Below are positions 19,351-28,577 of a stretch of DNA of 40,947 nucleotides, piece by piece. A program made the position numbers and the translations under genes. A model generated the notes under the pieces. It had not been told where the DNA came from. It did not search any database and was given only the letters and a program-made list of their open reading frames with translations. The first letter of the stretch is position 1. The number at the start of each line of letters is the position of its first letter. Source of the stretch: Paulinella micropora (lineage: Eukaryota; Cercozoa; Imbricatea; Euglyphida); the NCBI GenBank assembly GCA_009731375.1, contig BJOX01000144.1, positions 1-40,947 of the forward strand, in the 5' to 3' direction.

Positions 19351-20043
19351 TCATAAATAATTTTTTTTGGCTCCTTTACCTTTGAAGCTCCTGATTGTAT
19401 GAACACCCCTCGTCGGCTTGACTAACTTAGTATTTACTGCCGTAGCCCCTAGCAATGATACGGGGTCAAATGCGGTTCGGTAGTTCGTGGTTAGCTTCGC
19501 AGTCTTCGCCCGCTTACCTTTCGGATTTACCCTCACCGCCACTCGGTCAATTACTCCTTCAATGAGGTCCTTCGTGCTACTGCCTTTATTGTATGTAGTC
19601 GCCCTTACACCTGTTTGTCGGCTCAGGTCTTTCGCAATCGTTCCTCCAAGGCTATGACCCGTCAGCTCTACATTATCCTTACCATATTTTTTTATGACTT
19701 CGTCGACCAGCTTCTGCTCTTCTTTGTATCTTGGTGTTCTTTTCAATACTCCTTTAACCAATGCGACATCGGTTAACAGGTCCCGCTTATCTGCTGAACC
19801 TCTAAATGCTACAATCGCCTTACCGTCTTTCTCATACACTGTTGATTTTTCTTTGCTCGCTACTGGCTTCCATCCGTCCGCACCTTTTCTCTCTGACGAA
19901 GACAAATAGACATCCTCAGATAACTCCGCACTGCCCCCCTTCTGCTTTCTGTATTCCTTACTAGCTTTTTTCAATGCTTCACCATAGGGTATGTTATGCT
20001 TAGCAGAGTAAGCCTTATTAACGAAGGCAATCCATTCGCTCAT
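19351..20043 (-). CDS. Class 3 lipase with a cleavable-looking N-terminal segment
   Basis: A 230-residue intact protein, alpha/beta-hydrolase type. GHSLG at residues 129-133 holds the nucleophile Ser131; VAFRGS at 78-83 matches the conserved block before it. Asp193 (FDP) and His215 (GVHTI) are placed to complete a triad. Class 3 lipases cut ester bonds in acylglycerols or phospholipids, and they recur in PLVs and virophages. Residues 1-34 form a basic helical segment followed by QKGGS at 34-38, the same Q-x-G-G motif found three times in the core-like protein at 28240-28542. It could therefore be packaged and released by the viral protease; that is inference. Confidence 0.85.
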   Translation of the reverse strand: MSEWIAFVNKAYSAKHNIPYGEALKKASKEYRKQKGGSAELSEDVYLSSSERKGADGWKPVASKEKSTVYEKDGKAIVAFRGSADKRDLLTDVALVKGVLKRTPRYKEEQKLVDEVIKKYGKDNVELTGHSLGGTIAKDLSRQTGVRATTYNKGSSTKDLIEGVIDRVAVRVNPKGKRAKTAKLTTNYRTAFDPVSLLGATAVNTKLVKPTRGVHTIRSFKGKGAKKNYL

Positions 20044-20106
20044 CGCACGGTTCTATATTATTAATTATTTAATTTTTTTCCTGCCTACTATATACACCAC
20101 TCTACT

Positions 20107-20382
20107 ATGTCCGCCCTTACAAGACTATGCGAGAAGTTCCAAAAACTTTCCATTGAAGGCGAAAAAAAATCCTTCTCGTTGGAAGATGTTCAAAAGGTAA
20201 TCCACGACGAAATAAAAGCGATTGAAGAAATGAGAAATTCTCAACCAAACTTGCTTCATTTTGGGAAATACAAAGGCAAAAAAATAGAAGACATCGCAAA
20301 GATTGATAAGCCATACATGGAATGGTTAGTTCGTCAACCTTGGGTTCAAAATAAAGACGAATTGAAGAGGTATTTACCGTAA
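20107..20382 (+). CDS. DUF3820-like small protein
   Basis: A 91-residue protein. After a charged helical N-terminus, residues 51-80 read FGKYKGKKIEDIAKID then YMEWLV, the signature of the DUF3820/exonuclease X C-terminal-like domain, whose members include a Trp-containing hydrophobic end. It is found in phages and viruses, often near nucleic-acid enzymes. It is divergent from the lipase gene, with a 63-bp AT-rich spacer, and its 3' end overlaps the convergent gene at 20374 by 9 bp. The function is unknown. Confidence 0.65.
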   Translation: MSALTRLCEKFQKLSIEGEKKSFSLEDVQKVIHDEIKAIEEMRNSQPNLLHFGKYKGKKIEDIAKIDKPYMEWLVRQPWVQNKDELKRYLP

Positions 20383-20721
20383 GAGATACATTTTACCTCT
20401 GATATTGATTTCTTTTTTTATTATTCGCAGTATTGCTTTCTGTTTGTGGAAGTCGCTAAATTTAGTAAAATGCGGTTCTTTCAAAAGGTTGTCTTCAACT
20501 TCTAATTCTCTATTTACTTCAAGGTATTGTTGAAGGATGTCTTTGAATTGTATAATGTCAAAGTGGTGGTCTACGTGGACATCAACCCGCTCATATATAT
20601 CACCACTTATTTCACATATGTATCGTGGTTCTACGAATACATCAATAGCCACGATGTCAAGATATTCTTGTATTTGCGGCCTTATCGTATTTCTGCTCGC
20701 TTCTTTTATCACTCTCGCCAT
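20374..20721 (-). CDS. Hypothetical 115-residue protein
   Basis: Intact charged frame, 5 bp after the end of the upstream gene at 20727. It has a central acidic/His stretch (VDVHVDHHFDI) and a basic C-terminus. No family is recognised. Tight packing on the same strand as the capsid genes suggests co-transcription. Confidence 0.55.
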   Translation of the reverse strand: MARVIKEASRNTIRPQIQEYLDIVAIDVFVEPRYICEISGDIYERVDVHVDHHFDIIQFKDILQQYLEVNRELEVEDNLLKEPHFTKFSDFHKQKAILRIIKKEINIRGKMYLLR

Positions 20722-20726
20722 TTTTT

Positions 20727-21011
20727 TTAAAATTTGCTAAGCCCTATAAGGTCAACACAACAATTCCACGAAAACGGCTTACCATCTACACGAAAGTGTT
20801 TTCTCCCCGTGGTCAAATTACTTTCAACATAAATGATGCCATTTTTTAGACCAGGGTGATGAGTTATTAGGTCTCGCACGAAATTGCTATCTTCTGGGTT
20901 TAGTCCTTCTCCGTCAGCATATTTGTTTATCATTCTTCTTGTGTAGGATTTGATAGATGCTTTTGTTAGAAACCGTCTACCGCCCACAACATACAACTTA
21001 CGACTATACAT
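20727..21011 (-). CDS. DCL/DUF3223-like protein
   Basis: A 94-residue protein. The order FLTKASIKSYTRRMINKY, then LNPEDSNFVRDLITHHP, then GI--V and a C-terminal FSWNCCVDL matches the DUF3223/DCL fold (pattern: helix with Arg/Tyr, 'L...D..F...L...HP', and a final 'dFSy..C'). DCL proteins act in rRNA processing in plastids; the viral and phage members have no known role. TATAAG lies on the minus strand at 21022-21027, 11 bp upstream of the ATG, as for other genes of this element. Confidence 0.65.
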   Translation of the reverse strand: MYSRKLYVVGGRRFLTKASIKSYTRRMINKYADGEGLNPEDSNFVRDLITHHPGLKNGIIYVESNLTTGRKHFRVDGKPFSWNCCVDLIGLSKF

Positions 21012-21055
21012 ATTACTATATCTTATATTAGAAAAAATTATTACAAAAATAATTA

Positions 21056-22303
21056 TTATTGGTCTTCTAAGAAATTAACGATAACACTCACATTTCCTCC
21101 ATTGTTGGGAGTTGATACAGACTTTTGTAAAAATGTTAGATTTTCACCAGGAGAGAGTTTTATGTCGTAAGTTCGCAGGTCAATAAGCTGGCTAGAAGTA
21201 GCATTAACATAAAGTTTTAGAATTACGTCTGTTATAGTGGCACCACCAAGGGCAGTCGCAGCGGTGTCCTTTGATACCATTGAAGTTTTTGTATCAATAT
21301 CCGCGAAGTTCTCCGCCGTAAGTGTTCCAGTCGTTTTCACAATCCGCACCATATTAACTTTGGTGTCTTCGTTTGATATGCTCACGAGAGATGGATAAAC
21401 AATTGAATAATTGGTCACACCATTAAAAGTTGTTTTATTTTTTATGCTGAGAACTGGACTTTCAGTGGTGCTCGCCTTTTCATCTCCTTCCGCTTCGTTT
21501 GATATGCTTGAATTAACAGTGTTGGTGCCCTCAATAAACATACTACAACTGGCTGTTTTTAATATTTGATTAGCATTACCAGTTCCATAATTTCTGATAC
21601 AAGCCGAAAAAGGTAGGGTTGTATTTGAAAGACTAACATCCATATTCGCATTCGCATACCTAATTGTATGAACCAGCTGAAATTCTCCACTTGATGGATT
21701 TTCTATGTAGAACCTTATAGCACCAAAGCCAAGATATTGAAATTTAATCTGGAATACATTCCCTTTGGTCCAGTCTAAGGCNNNNNNNNNNTTAGTACCA
21801 TCACACGGGTCATCCCAGGTCGCCTGGGGAATAAGTGTCGGCACCCCACCTTTAACACTGGCGATATTCATACCAGTCGCTCTTATTTTGTAAAAATAGA
21901 AGCCGTTAGTAAAATCACTTTCACCTATGCCGATATATGAATTGTAGTCTTTCGTTTCATCAGTAGTCCATAAAGCAGTAAATCGTGTTAGAACTCCCAT
22001 ACCTGTTCTGTATTTAATTCTTTTTTTACTCGTCAATACAGCATTCGCGGTCGTCTTCACATCTGTTTTAAGTTCGGCCATATTCGCATTAAATGAAATG
22101 GTCGCATCAGTTTGAGTTAATGTCCATATTCGTGTATTGATAGTGTATGGGAAAATCTCTTGTAATACTGGTGATAATTGACCGACCAATGGTTCGCCGA
22201 AAGCGGTTTTCATACTATTGGTTTCAATGTTGCCGTCATATCCGACTTTGACATTTATGAAGTCTCCGTCAGGGTCTTGTGCTATCAAATTTCGTTGATG
22301 CAT
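21056..22303 (-). CDS. Probable virion surface protein, 415 residues, one N gap
   Basis: The frame crosses a 10-N gap at 21782-21791 that happens to keep phase. The composition is beta-rich, Thr/Asn-rich and low in charge, typical of viral surface or fibre-like proteins. The middle part (YIGIGESDFTNGFYFYKIRA, then KGNVFQIKFQYLGFGAIRFYIE) resembles a beta-sandwich, but no domain is named with confidence. It lies directly after the capsid gene on the same strand, and its 5' leader shares a hairpin motif with the penton gene, so it is probably a late structural gene. Confidence 0.6.
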   Translation of the reverse strand: MHQRNLIAQDPDGDFINVKVGYDGNIETNSMKTAFGEPLVGQLSPVLQEIFPYTINTRIWTLTQTDATISFNANMAELKTDVKTTANAVLTSKKRIKYRTGMGVLTRFTALWTTDETKDYNSYIGIGESDFTNGFYFYKIRATGMNIASVKGGVPTLIPQATWDDPCDGTXXXXALDWTKGNVFQIKFQYLGFGAIRFYIENPSSGEFQLVHTIRYANANMDVSLSNTTLPFSACIRNYGTGNANQILKTASCSMFIEGTNTVNSSISNEAEGDEKASTTESPVLSIKNKTTFNGVTNYSIVYPSLVSISNEDTKVNMVRIVKTTGTLTAENFADIDTKTSMVSKDTAATALGGATITDVILKLYVNATSSQLIDLRTYDIKLSPGENLTFLQKSVSTPNNGGNVSVIVNFLEDQ

Positions 22304-22345
22304 AGGAGCTTTTTTTATAAAAAAACTCCTACAACCTCAAAAAAA
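22304..22345 (-). promoter_or_regulatory. Shared hairpin leader motif upstream of the 21056-22303 gene
   Basis: Directly before the ATG lies AGGAG, a T-run, an A-run and CTCCT, which can fold into a hairpin, followed by ACCTC-AAAAAA. The same order (AGGAGC, T-run, A-run, ACCTCAAAAAA) precedes the penton gene. It looks like a shared late-gene leader or promoter. Confidence 0.5.
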
Positions 22346-22450
22346 TGTTTTGTTAGAGTTCCTATATTATCAAAAAAATAAATTAACTATCAAAAATTAA
22401 TAATTACTTCTTACTTCACTGGCGGGGTTATAGGGGGAGCAGGCCCCTAT

Positions 22451-24048
22451 TTATGTCCTAGTAATGGTGCCGTTTCTGACATTTACTTCTTGCTGAGTGA
22501 CGACAAATGTGTAATGATTGGCCGCAATATTGGCAGTGGTAGCAATAAACTCCCATCGTCGCTCGGTGTCTAGACTTAATCCGCTGATTTCATTTTGGTC
22601 CTTGCTCCACAGTGGGCGAGTATTGTCAAAGCTATCGCACCAAACCCAGTTGTATTGATAAACATTGCTATTCATCAAAGAAGAGCCTTCCAACTTCGGT
22701 TTAAGATACATATAGTCTTCTAGTTTTCCAGTTTGACAATCAACATTGAATTCTTGAAGTCGTGCTCCGTCTAGTGTGGTATAAAAAGTTTGGATCTTAG
22801 AACCAAGCAGATTGCTATTGTCANNNNNNNNNNTCGGTTGTGTTGAAAACAGAGTGATAAATCTTCTTAATTCGTCGCCCGTGGCCTCTGTCAAATCTAA
22901 GTATAACATTTTGAGAAGTTGAAGCCACTCCGACGGTATTTTTATACAAATAAGAATAATCAATGTTGAAGCTCATACCTTCGGGGCTCATAATCTTCTG
23001 TTGAATTGATTGAACGACATCTGGGTTAGTTTCAACAGCTAAGAACAGGCTGAGATTAGTAATAGTAACATTTGAATCCGCCACCGCAACAGTGCCTCCA
23101 CCAGTAGAAAGAGCATCATTGTTATAATAAAAGATTTTGGGTGTCTGTTGCCAAACAATCCGCAAAGTCAAAATTTCTGGAAACATAATAGTTTTATCCA
23201 GAGCGAAAATGGTATTGTAAAGCATTCCAAGATTAATCTTNNNNNNNNNNAATTTCTGGAAACATAATAGTTTTATCCAGAGCGAAAATAGTATTGTAAA
23301 GCATTCCAAGATTAATCTTAACATTAACACTCGGGCTGGCATTGTTAATAGTTCCAGCTGAGAAATACTTGGCCTCATTAAAAGCAATATTAACGAACTT
23401 ACTCGTGCCAGTCTCATTCGCAATAAGGGTATCATCGTGTCGGCGAGCATTTGTGGAGGGTTGTGCCATCCAAGCCTTTAATGCGGCCTGAACCTGAGCC
23501 TTCGCAACATCAATACCAGTATCAATCTGCCCCGCCGCATTTCCTGCTACTGCCGAACCAGCCAATGCTGTTTGTAATGCGGCCAACCTTGTAGCATCGC
23601 TAGCGGGTTGAAATGTAGTTGTAGCATTACACTTTCGAAGCATACAACCAGCTCCACTTCCATTATCGTGATTTTCCAAAGCAAGTAAATCATCAATGGA
23701 GGTTTCGGGTTTCCAAATCATTTTTGTGATATTTCCGACTTCGTTAATGTCGCACAGATAAACACCACCTCTCGTAATCAATTGAATCTGCCTAATTGGG
23801 GCCAGACAGTCCATAAAGCATTTATTGTAGTTCGCCGCCTTCGCATCTGGGGCATAATTAAAACTCAAAACAGAGCGAGCCAAGTTAAACGGACGGCTGA
23901 TAAGGTCAAAGTTGCTTTCCTGCCCTCCTGCGGTAGACACAGTGACATTAATAGAACCCTCACGAGGGGTAAGCTTATTCAAACGATAAGAAGCACTGAT
24001 GTAGTCAGTCCTGCTGAAATCTAGTTCGCCTCCGTGTTGTGTAGGCAT
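22451..24048 (-). CDS. MCP: Major capsid protein (double jelly-roll), split by assembly gaps
   Basis: Three same-strand pieces in different frames are separated by 10-N joins at 23241-23250 and 22824-22833. They read 24048-23251, 23240-22834 and 22823-22451. The gaps, not mutations, cause the frame changes. A 69-bp overlap is repeated on both sides of the first gap. Without the duplication the protein is about 500 residues, right for a PLV/Polinton MCP. The start is ATG at 24048, 27 bp downstream of TATAAG on the minus strand. Assignment rests on size, composition, position beside the penton gene and general likeness (IYLCDI-like and LTLRIVWQ beta-strands); a structure or profile comparison would settle it. 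It would form the hexons of the icosahedral shell. Confidence 0.75.
23172..23319. repeat. 69-bp duplicated contig ends inside the capsid gene
   Basis: 23172-23240 and 23251-23319 are the same sequence with one G/A difference, on either side of a 10-N gap. This is an unmerged contig overlap, not a biological repeat. The mismatch may reflect two alleles or two copies of the element. Confidence 0.88.
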
Positions 24049-24107
24049 TTCGTTTTTCTTCTTTTTACGGTTGTCTTATATTTTAATATGAGAAAAAAAT
24101 TAATTAA

Positions 24108-24923
24108 TTACCTAGATTTGAGTAGATTAAAAAATGATGTAAATAAATTAAAATAATTCGTCTCGCGGTAAATCAACAATGTCATTACAATACCCAAACC
24201 GTTTATGTTAATGGGTTGGTCGTTTTCGTCAGGTAAGTAAAACCGATACACATTGCTTGAACTAGTAGATAGTCGTTTTCCGTATTCACTACCCGAGCCA
24301 TCGTAGATAACAGAGCCGAACGGGATTTCATTCGCCGTGTATATTTCTTGGAGCACATGATTATCACCTTCGCCGACGAGGTCGCTTTGAAGATACAGTG
24401 TTTTTTCACCCGTCAAGATTATGACATTTGGGGACCTTAGTGTATTATTAGCGAAGAAATAAGTAGAGGACCGCTCAAACCCCATAATTTCGTGGATGCG
24501 AGTTTCGTCATCAAACACAAACCGCGGTTGAATGTTAATGGGATCGTTCGCCACGGTAAATAATAGTTTGCCATCTTCGGGGCCAGTGTTGGTGTTGTTG
24601 CTTGTTATTGTGTATGTGTAGTCGTTAGGGCTTTCTGCGGTTAGCACCTCGGCCAGCTTATTTTTTAAGTTGTTCATTGTGTAGTTGCCTTCGGGTATCG
24701 TAATGAGTGCCTCGTTGCCATTCTCACTCAGAATAAAAGTATTGTAAGGACTTGCCACAGAGTAATATGACTTCGGCACATAGATATGTAAAATTTTACA
24801 ATGTGTTGGATTGTCTAACCCCTTCATATCAATGGAGTGAGTGAAATCACTGTCCGTGCCGTTTATCCTATTTTTGCTATTGACATAGTAAATGTTTGAG
24901 CTCCTGCCTCCGCGGTATTCCAT
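24108..24923 (-). CDS. mCP: Penton-like minor capsid protein
   Basis: A 271-residue intact frame directly upstream of the capsid gene. It begins with GGRSSNIYYVNSKNRING and runs through beta-rich segments to a C-terminal motif near residues 235-255 (INGLGIVMTLLIYRETN). This matches the general pattern of the single-jelly-roll vertex protein of Polintons, PLVs and virophages (terminal 'n..g....tl.i.r'). It would occupy the five-fold vertices. An identical partial copy at 25711-26256 is the assembly duplication. The leader shares the hairpin motif with 21056-22303. Confidence 0.72.
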   Translation of the reverse strand: MEYRGGRSSNIYYVNSKNRINGTDSDFTHSIDMKGLDNPTHCKILHIYVPKSYYSVASPYNTFILSENGNEALITIPEGNYTMNNLKNKLAEVLTAESPNDYTYTITSNNTNTGPEDGKLLFTVANDPINIQPRFVFDDETRIHEIMGFERSSTYFFANNTLRSPNVIILTGEKTLYLQSDLVGEGDNHVLQEIYTANEIPFGSVIYDGSGSEYGKRLSTSSSNVYRFYLPDENDQPININGLGIVMTLLIYRETNYFNLFTSFFNLLKSR

Positions 24924-25700
24924 TGTAGGAGCTTTTTTTCAAAAACCTCGACCTCAAAAAACTATACTGTATATATAGGAAAATATATTTTTTGTTTTAA
25001 TTACTTCAAATAAAAGTGTCAAATCCATAGCCGTTCTGTGTTTTCAGGTCCTCAGCTTCTTTTTCTTTTAAGTCTGTCCAACCGCTGGCGAATTTGAACC
25101 TATTACCTTTCGCCCGCTCTAAAAGAAATCTAATACTATGCCACCCGCAGGTAATACTATCTGTTGTGTCGCTTTGGTTTTTGACTTGATTAACCTTCAT
25201 AAGCAGGTATGTGTTCGGCTTACTCTTTTCAATAAGCTGTTTCATTTGGTGTAGAAATAGCTCGGTCGGCTTATACAGTGCGAGAGGGTCGTAGATTTCA
25301 ATAGAGTCGTCTTTAATGGTGTCAATCCAAACAGCAATCCAATGTGAGCCTGGTTGGCTAGACTTATCTAAGTTCATTATAAAACCATACTTCTTTCTTT
25401 TTTCTGGTTTCAGTTTGTTTATTTCGTCGCTCGCCACAGTCCCCAAATACCATTCGTGCTTTTTCATAATGTTGTCTATTTCATCCGTCATTAAACCTCG
25501 GTAGGGGCCTCCTCCCCCTACAACCCCTGGATTTACCTCTTTCTCATTTTGTGTTTGAACTTCATCGAGTGCTTGTGGTTGAATAATATCTACATCTGTG
25601 GTGGGGGTTGGTTGCTCTTCTGTGGGTGGTGGTTGAACTTCCTCGGGGGTTGGTTGAACTTCCTCTACATCCGTGGTGGGGGTGCGGGGGCTTGCCCCTG
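24378..25700. repeat. 1,323-bp duplicated contig end, copy 1
   Basis: Identical by inspection to 25711-27033, with a constant offset of 1,333 bases that includes the 10-N gap. It contains the penton N-terminal half and the protease C-terminal half. An exact long repeat that ends precisely at an N gap indicates failed contig merging. Confidence 0.9.
24924..24965 (-). promoter_or_regulatory. Shared hairpin leader motif upstream of the penton gene
   Basis: TAGGAGC, a T-run, an A-run and ACCTCAAAAAA precede the ATG at 24923, in the same order as before 22303. A TATATA sequence lies about 45 bp upstream. Confidence 0.5.
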
Positions 25701-26256
25701 NNNNNNNNNNGAGGTCGCTTTGAAGATACAGTGTTTTTTCACCCGTCAAGATTATGACATTTGGGGACCTTAGTGTATTATTAGCGAAGAAATAAGTAGA
25801 GGACCGCTCAAACCCCATAATTTCGTGGATGCGAGTTTCGTCATCAAACACAAACCGCGGTTGAATGTTAATGGGATCGTTCGCCACGGTAAATAATAGT
25901 TTGCCATCTTCGGGGCCAGTGTTGGTGTTGTTGCTTGTTATTGTGTATGTGTAGTCGTTAGGGCTTTCTGCGGTTAGCACCTCGGCCAGCTTATTTTTTA
26001 AGTTGTTCATTGTGTAGTTGCCTTCGGGTATCGTAATGAGTGCCTCGTTGCCATTCTCACTCAGAATAAAAGTATTGTAAGGACTTGCCACAGAGTAATA
26101 TGACTTCGGCACATAGATATGTAAAATTTTACAATGTGTTGGATTGTCTAACCCCTTCATATCAATGGAGTGAGTGAAATCACTGTCCGTGCCGTTTATC
26201 CTATTTTTGCTATTGACATAGTAAATGTTTGAGCTCCTGCCTCCGCGGTATTCCAT
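25006..26256 (-). other. Chimeric penton-protease frame created by the assembly (not a gene)
   Basis: Read on the minus strand, the first 182 codons are the penton N-terminus and, after the 10-N gap, the rest is the protease C-terminus. Both halves are exact copies of neighbouring genes. It should be excluded from any gene count. Confidence 0.88.
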
Positions 26257-27033
26257 TGTAGGAGCTTTTTTTCAAAAACCTCGACCTCAAAAAACTATAC
26301 TGTATATATAGGAAAATATATTTTTTGTTTTAATTACTTCAAATAAAAGTGTCAAATCCATAGCCGTTCTGTGTTTTCAGGTCCTCAGCTTCTTTTTCTT
26401 TTAAGTCTGTCCAACCGCTGGCGAATTTGAACCTATTACCTTTCGCCCGCTCTAAAAGAAATCTAATACTATGCCACCCGCAGGTAATACTATCTGTTGT
26501 GTCGCTTTGGTTTTTGACTTGATTAACCTTCATAAGCAGGTATGTGTTCGGCTTACTCTTTTCAATAAGCTGTTTCATTTGGTGTAGAAATAGCTCGGTC
26601 GGCTTATACAGTGCGAGAGGGTCGTAGATTTCAATAGAGTCGTCTTTAATGGTGTCAATCCAAACAGCAATCCAATGTGAGCCTGGTTGGCTAGACTTAT
26701 CTAAGTTCATTATAAAACCATACTTCTTTCTTTTTTCTGGTTTCAGTTTGTTTATTTCGTCGCTCGCCACAGTCCCCAAATACCATTCGTGCTTTTTCAT
26801 AATGTTGTCTATTTCATCCGTCATTAAACCTCGGTAGGGGCCTCCTCCCCCTACAACCCCTGGATTTACCTCTTTCTCATTTTGTGTTTGAACTTCATCG
26901 AGTGCTTGTGGTTGAATAATATCTACATCTGTGGTGGGGGTTGGTTGCTCTTCTGTGGGTGGTGGTTGAACTTCCTCGGGGGTTGGTTGAACTTCCTCTA
27001 CATCCGTGGTGGGGGTGCGGGGGCTTGCCCCTG
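25711..27033. repeat. 1,323-bp duplicated contig end, copy 2
   Basis: Second copy of the overlap at 24378-25700. Removing one copy restores the order penton (24108-24923) then protease (26339-28192). Confidence 0.9.
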
Positions 27034-28192
27034 CTGGTTGTATCTGGAATTCATTTGAAAGTGCTTTATATGTGTTGGGGTCGGCATACATTTTGTTTAT
27101 TAGGGTATTTACTAATTCTTTTTTCTTTGATTTGGTCTTCCATTCACTTCGTTTCAAATGCTTTTTTATCATCATCTTAGTTAATATTTTTCTAATGATG
27201 TCTTCCAATTCTTTCGCACCAGTCCCGCCCTGTGCGGTTAGTCCTATTAAAGCATTTTCCAATTCTTCAAATGTCATACCAGCGGTTATACTAAGTTGGC
27301 CAGCTCTGTCTCTTATTATGTCTTGGATATATTTTGTGGCTGTTCTTCCTTCAACATCTATGTTTCCTTTTCTACTTCCCAGTGTTTTCCACCCTAAATT
27401 TTTTGCTAAGTTATTGACATTAATCTTTCTATTCTTACCTCTAGCGAATAGAGTTTGTGCTCTTTGTAAAAGTGCTAGTTTGGTCTTCACATCAGCTTCC
27501 ATAGCTTGCCTGTCTGCTTCAATAGCTTGCTGTCTTAACTCATCCTGTCGTTGTTTTGCTTCATCACTCCTTCTTTTAACTTCGTCCGCTAATGCTTGGG
27601 CTTCTTCTTCTGTCAAAACATACTGTCTTCCTGTTCTTTCCCTCCCTTTTCTTTCTCTTCTTTTTAATTCACCTTTTGCTTCATTCAATGCTATATCTCT
27701 TTCAAGTAAAGCCTCGTTAATCGCACTTTGTCTTTTTATTTCTCCGTCAATAGTAGCCATTCTTTGAGCTTGTGCTGTTTCGGTCTGTATGAGTGCGAGT
27801 TCATTTCTTTTCGTTTCTGCTTCTCGCTCTTCTATTTTCTTTTGTTGTTCTTTTGCTTCTTTGTCTTTCTTTTCTAGTTCGTGTATTTGCTCATACTTTT
27901 CCAGTTTGAGTTTATCTAGCTGATTATTTACCTGATTGCGGTTCTCGTGTTCAAGACGGTTGAATTCGGACTTAATTACTTTCTCGCGGGTTTTTTTCTT
28001 TTCGTTTCCCTCGGGGTTTGTTCATATATTTCAGAAATAGTTTAACGATTTGAAGTGTTGAAAGGTCATTCGTTTTCTCGCCAAAGTTAAGATATGCTCG
28101 TTTACCTTTCACTTTAATATATGGTCGGCCATCTTTGGTTCTGTATATCCTCGGCGGTCGTTGTTTCTTTCGCGGTTTTTTTTTACAACCAT
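26339..28192 (-). pseudogene. PRO: Ulp1/adenain-like maturation protease with a coiled-coil N-terminal extension
   Basis: The frame from 27760 encodes 473 residues. The C-terminal 140 residues form a C48-type cysteine protease: His362 in GSHWIAVWID, Asp380 in EIYDPLA, the oxyanion Gln region near 414-418 and Cys427 in TCGWHS. Upstream lies a Pro/Thr/Glu-rich linker and a long charged coiled coil. The coiled coil continues in frame to about 28020, and a basic N-terminus (RPPRIYRTKDGRPYI) in another frame reaches an ATG at 28192. The breaks fall at A-runs of 9 (near 28180) and 7 (near 28005). Such proteases cut scaffold, core and minor capsid proteins in Polintons, virophages and adenoviruses. 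The breaks may be sequencing errors, as the catalytic part is intact. Confidence 0.85.
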
Positions 28193-28239
28193 CGTATATG
28201 TTATAGAAAAAAATAAATATAAAGTTTAGTTTAATACCC

Positions 28240-28542
28240 CTACCGAAACTTAACCGCTCCGCCTCGTTGCTTACCGTAGCATTGCTCCATCGCGGCCTTC
28301 GCTACACGGTCCGCATAAGGCACTCCGACATCGCTCAGAAAAGTAGCACCCCTTGAAATCAATTGATTCTTCTTGATAAACCTATTAGCATCCAATATGG
28401 CTTGTCCGACTTTTTTCCAATTAACACTGCCTCCTGTTTGTTTCTTTTTTGATTTTCTTTTCCCTCCTGCTTGTGGCATTGAAGGATTGTAGCTGATGTT
28501 GTAACCTGATGGACTACTGATAATCACTGGTGATGTTGGCAT
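28240..28542 (-). CDS. Basic core-peptide-like minor virion protein with three QxGG sites
   Basis: A 100-residue intact protein. QAGG (24-27), QTGG (35-38) and QRGG (92-95) bracket a strongly basic peptide (KRKSKKK, residues 28-34) and a helical middle region. Adenovirus core and minor capsid precursors are likewise small, basic and cut after Gly-Gly by adenain. Its place between the protease and the packaging ATPase fits a protease substrate such as a DNA-condensing or membrane-active peptide. The function is inferred from these features; I recognise no named family. Confidence 0.62.
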   Translation of the reverse strand: MPTSPVIISSPSGYNISYNPSMPQAGGKRKSKKKQTGGSVNWKKVGQAILDANRFIKKNQLISRGATFLSDVGVPYADRVAKAAMEQCYGKQRGGAVKFR

Positions 28543-28577
28543 ATATATATAGTTCTGAAAAAAATAATTATTTTAAA

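Noticed and set aside
25006-26256. A penton-protease fusion protein
   Set aside because: Both halves are exact copies of neighbouring genes joined at an N gap, the mark of unmerged contigs.
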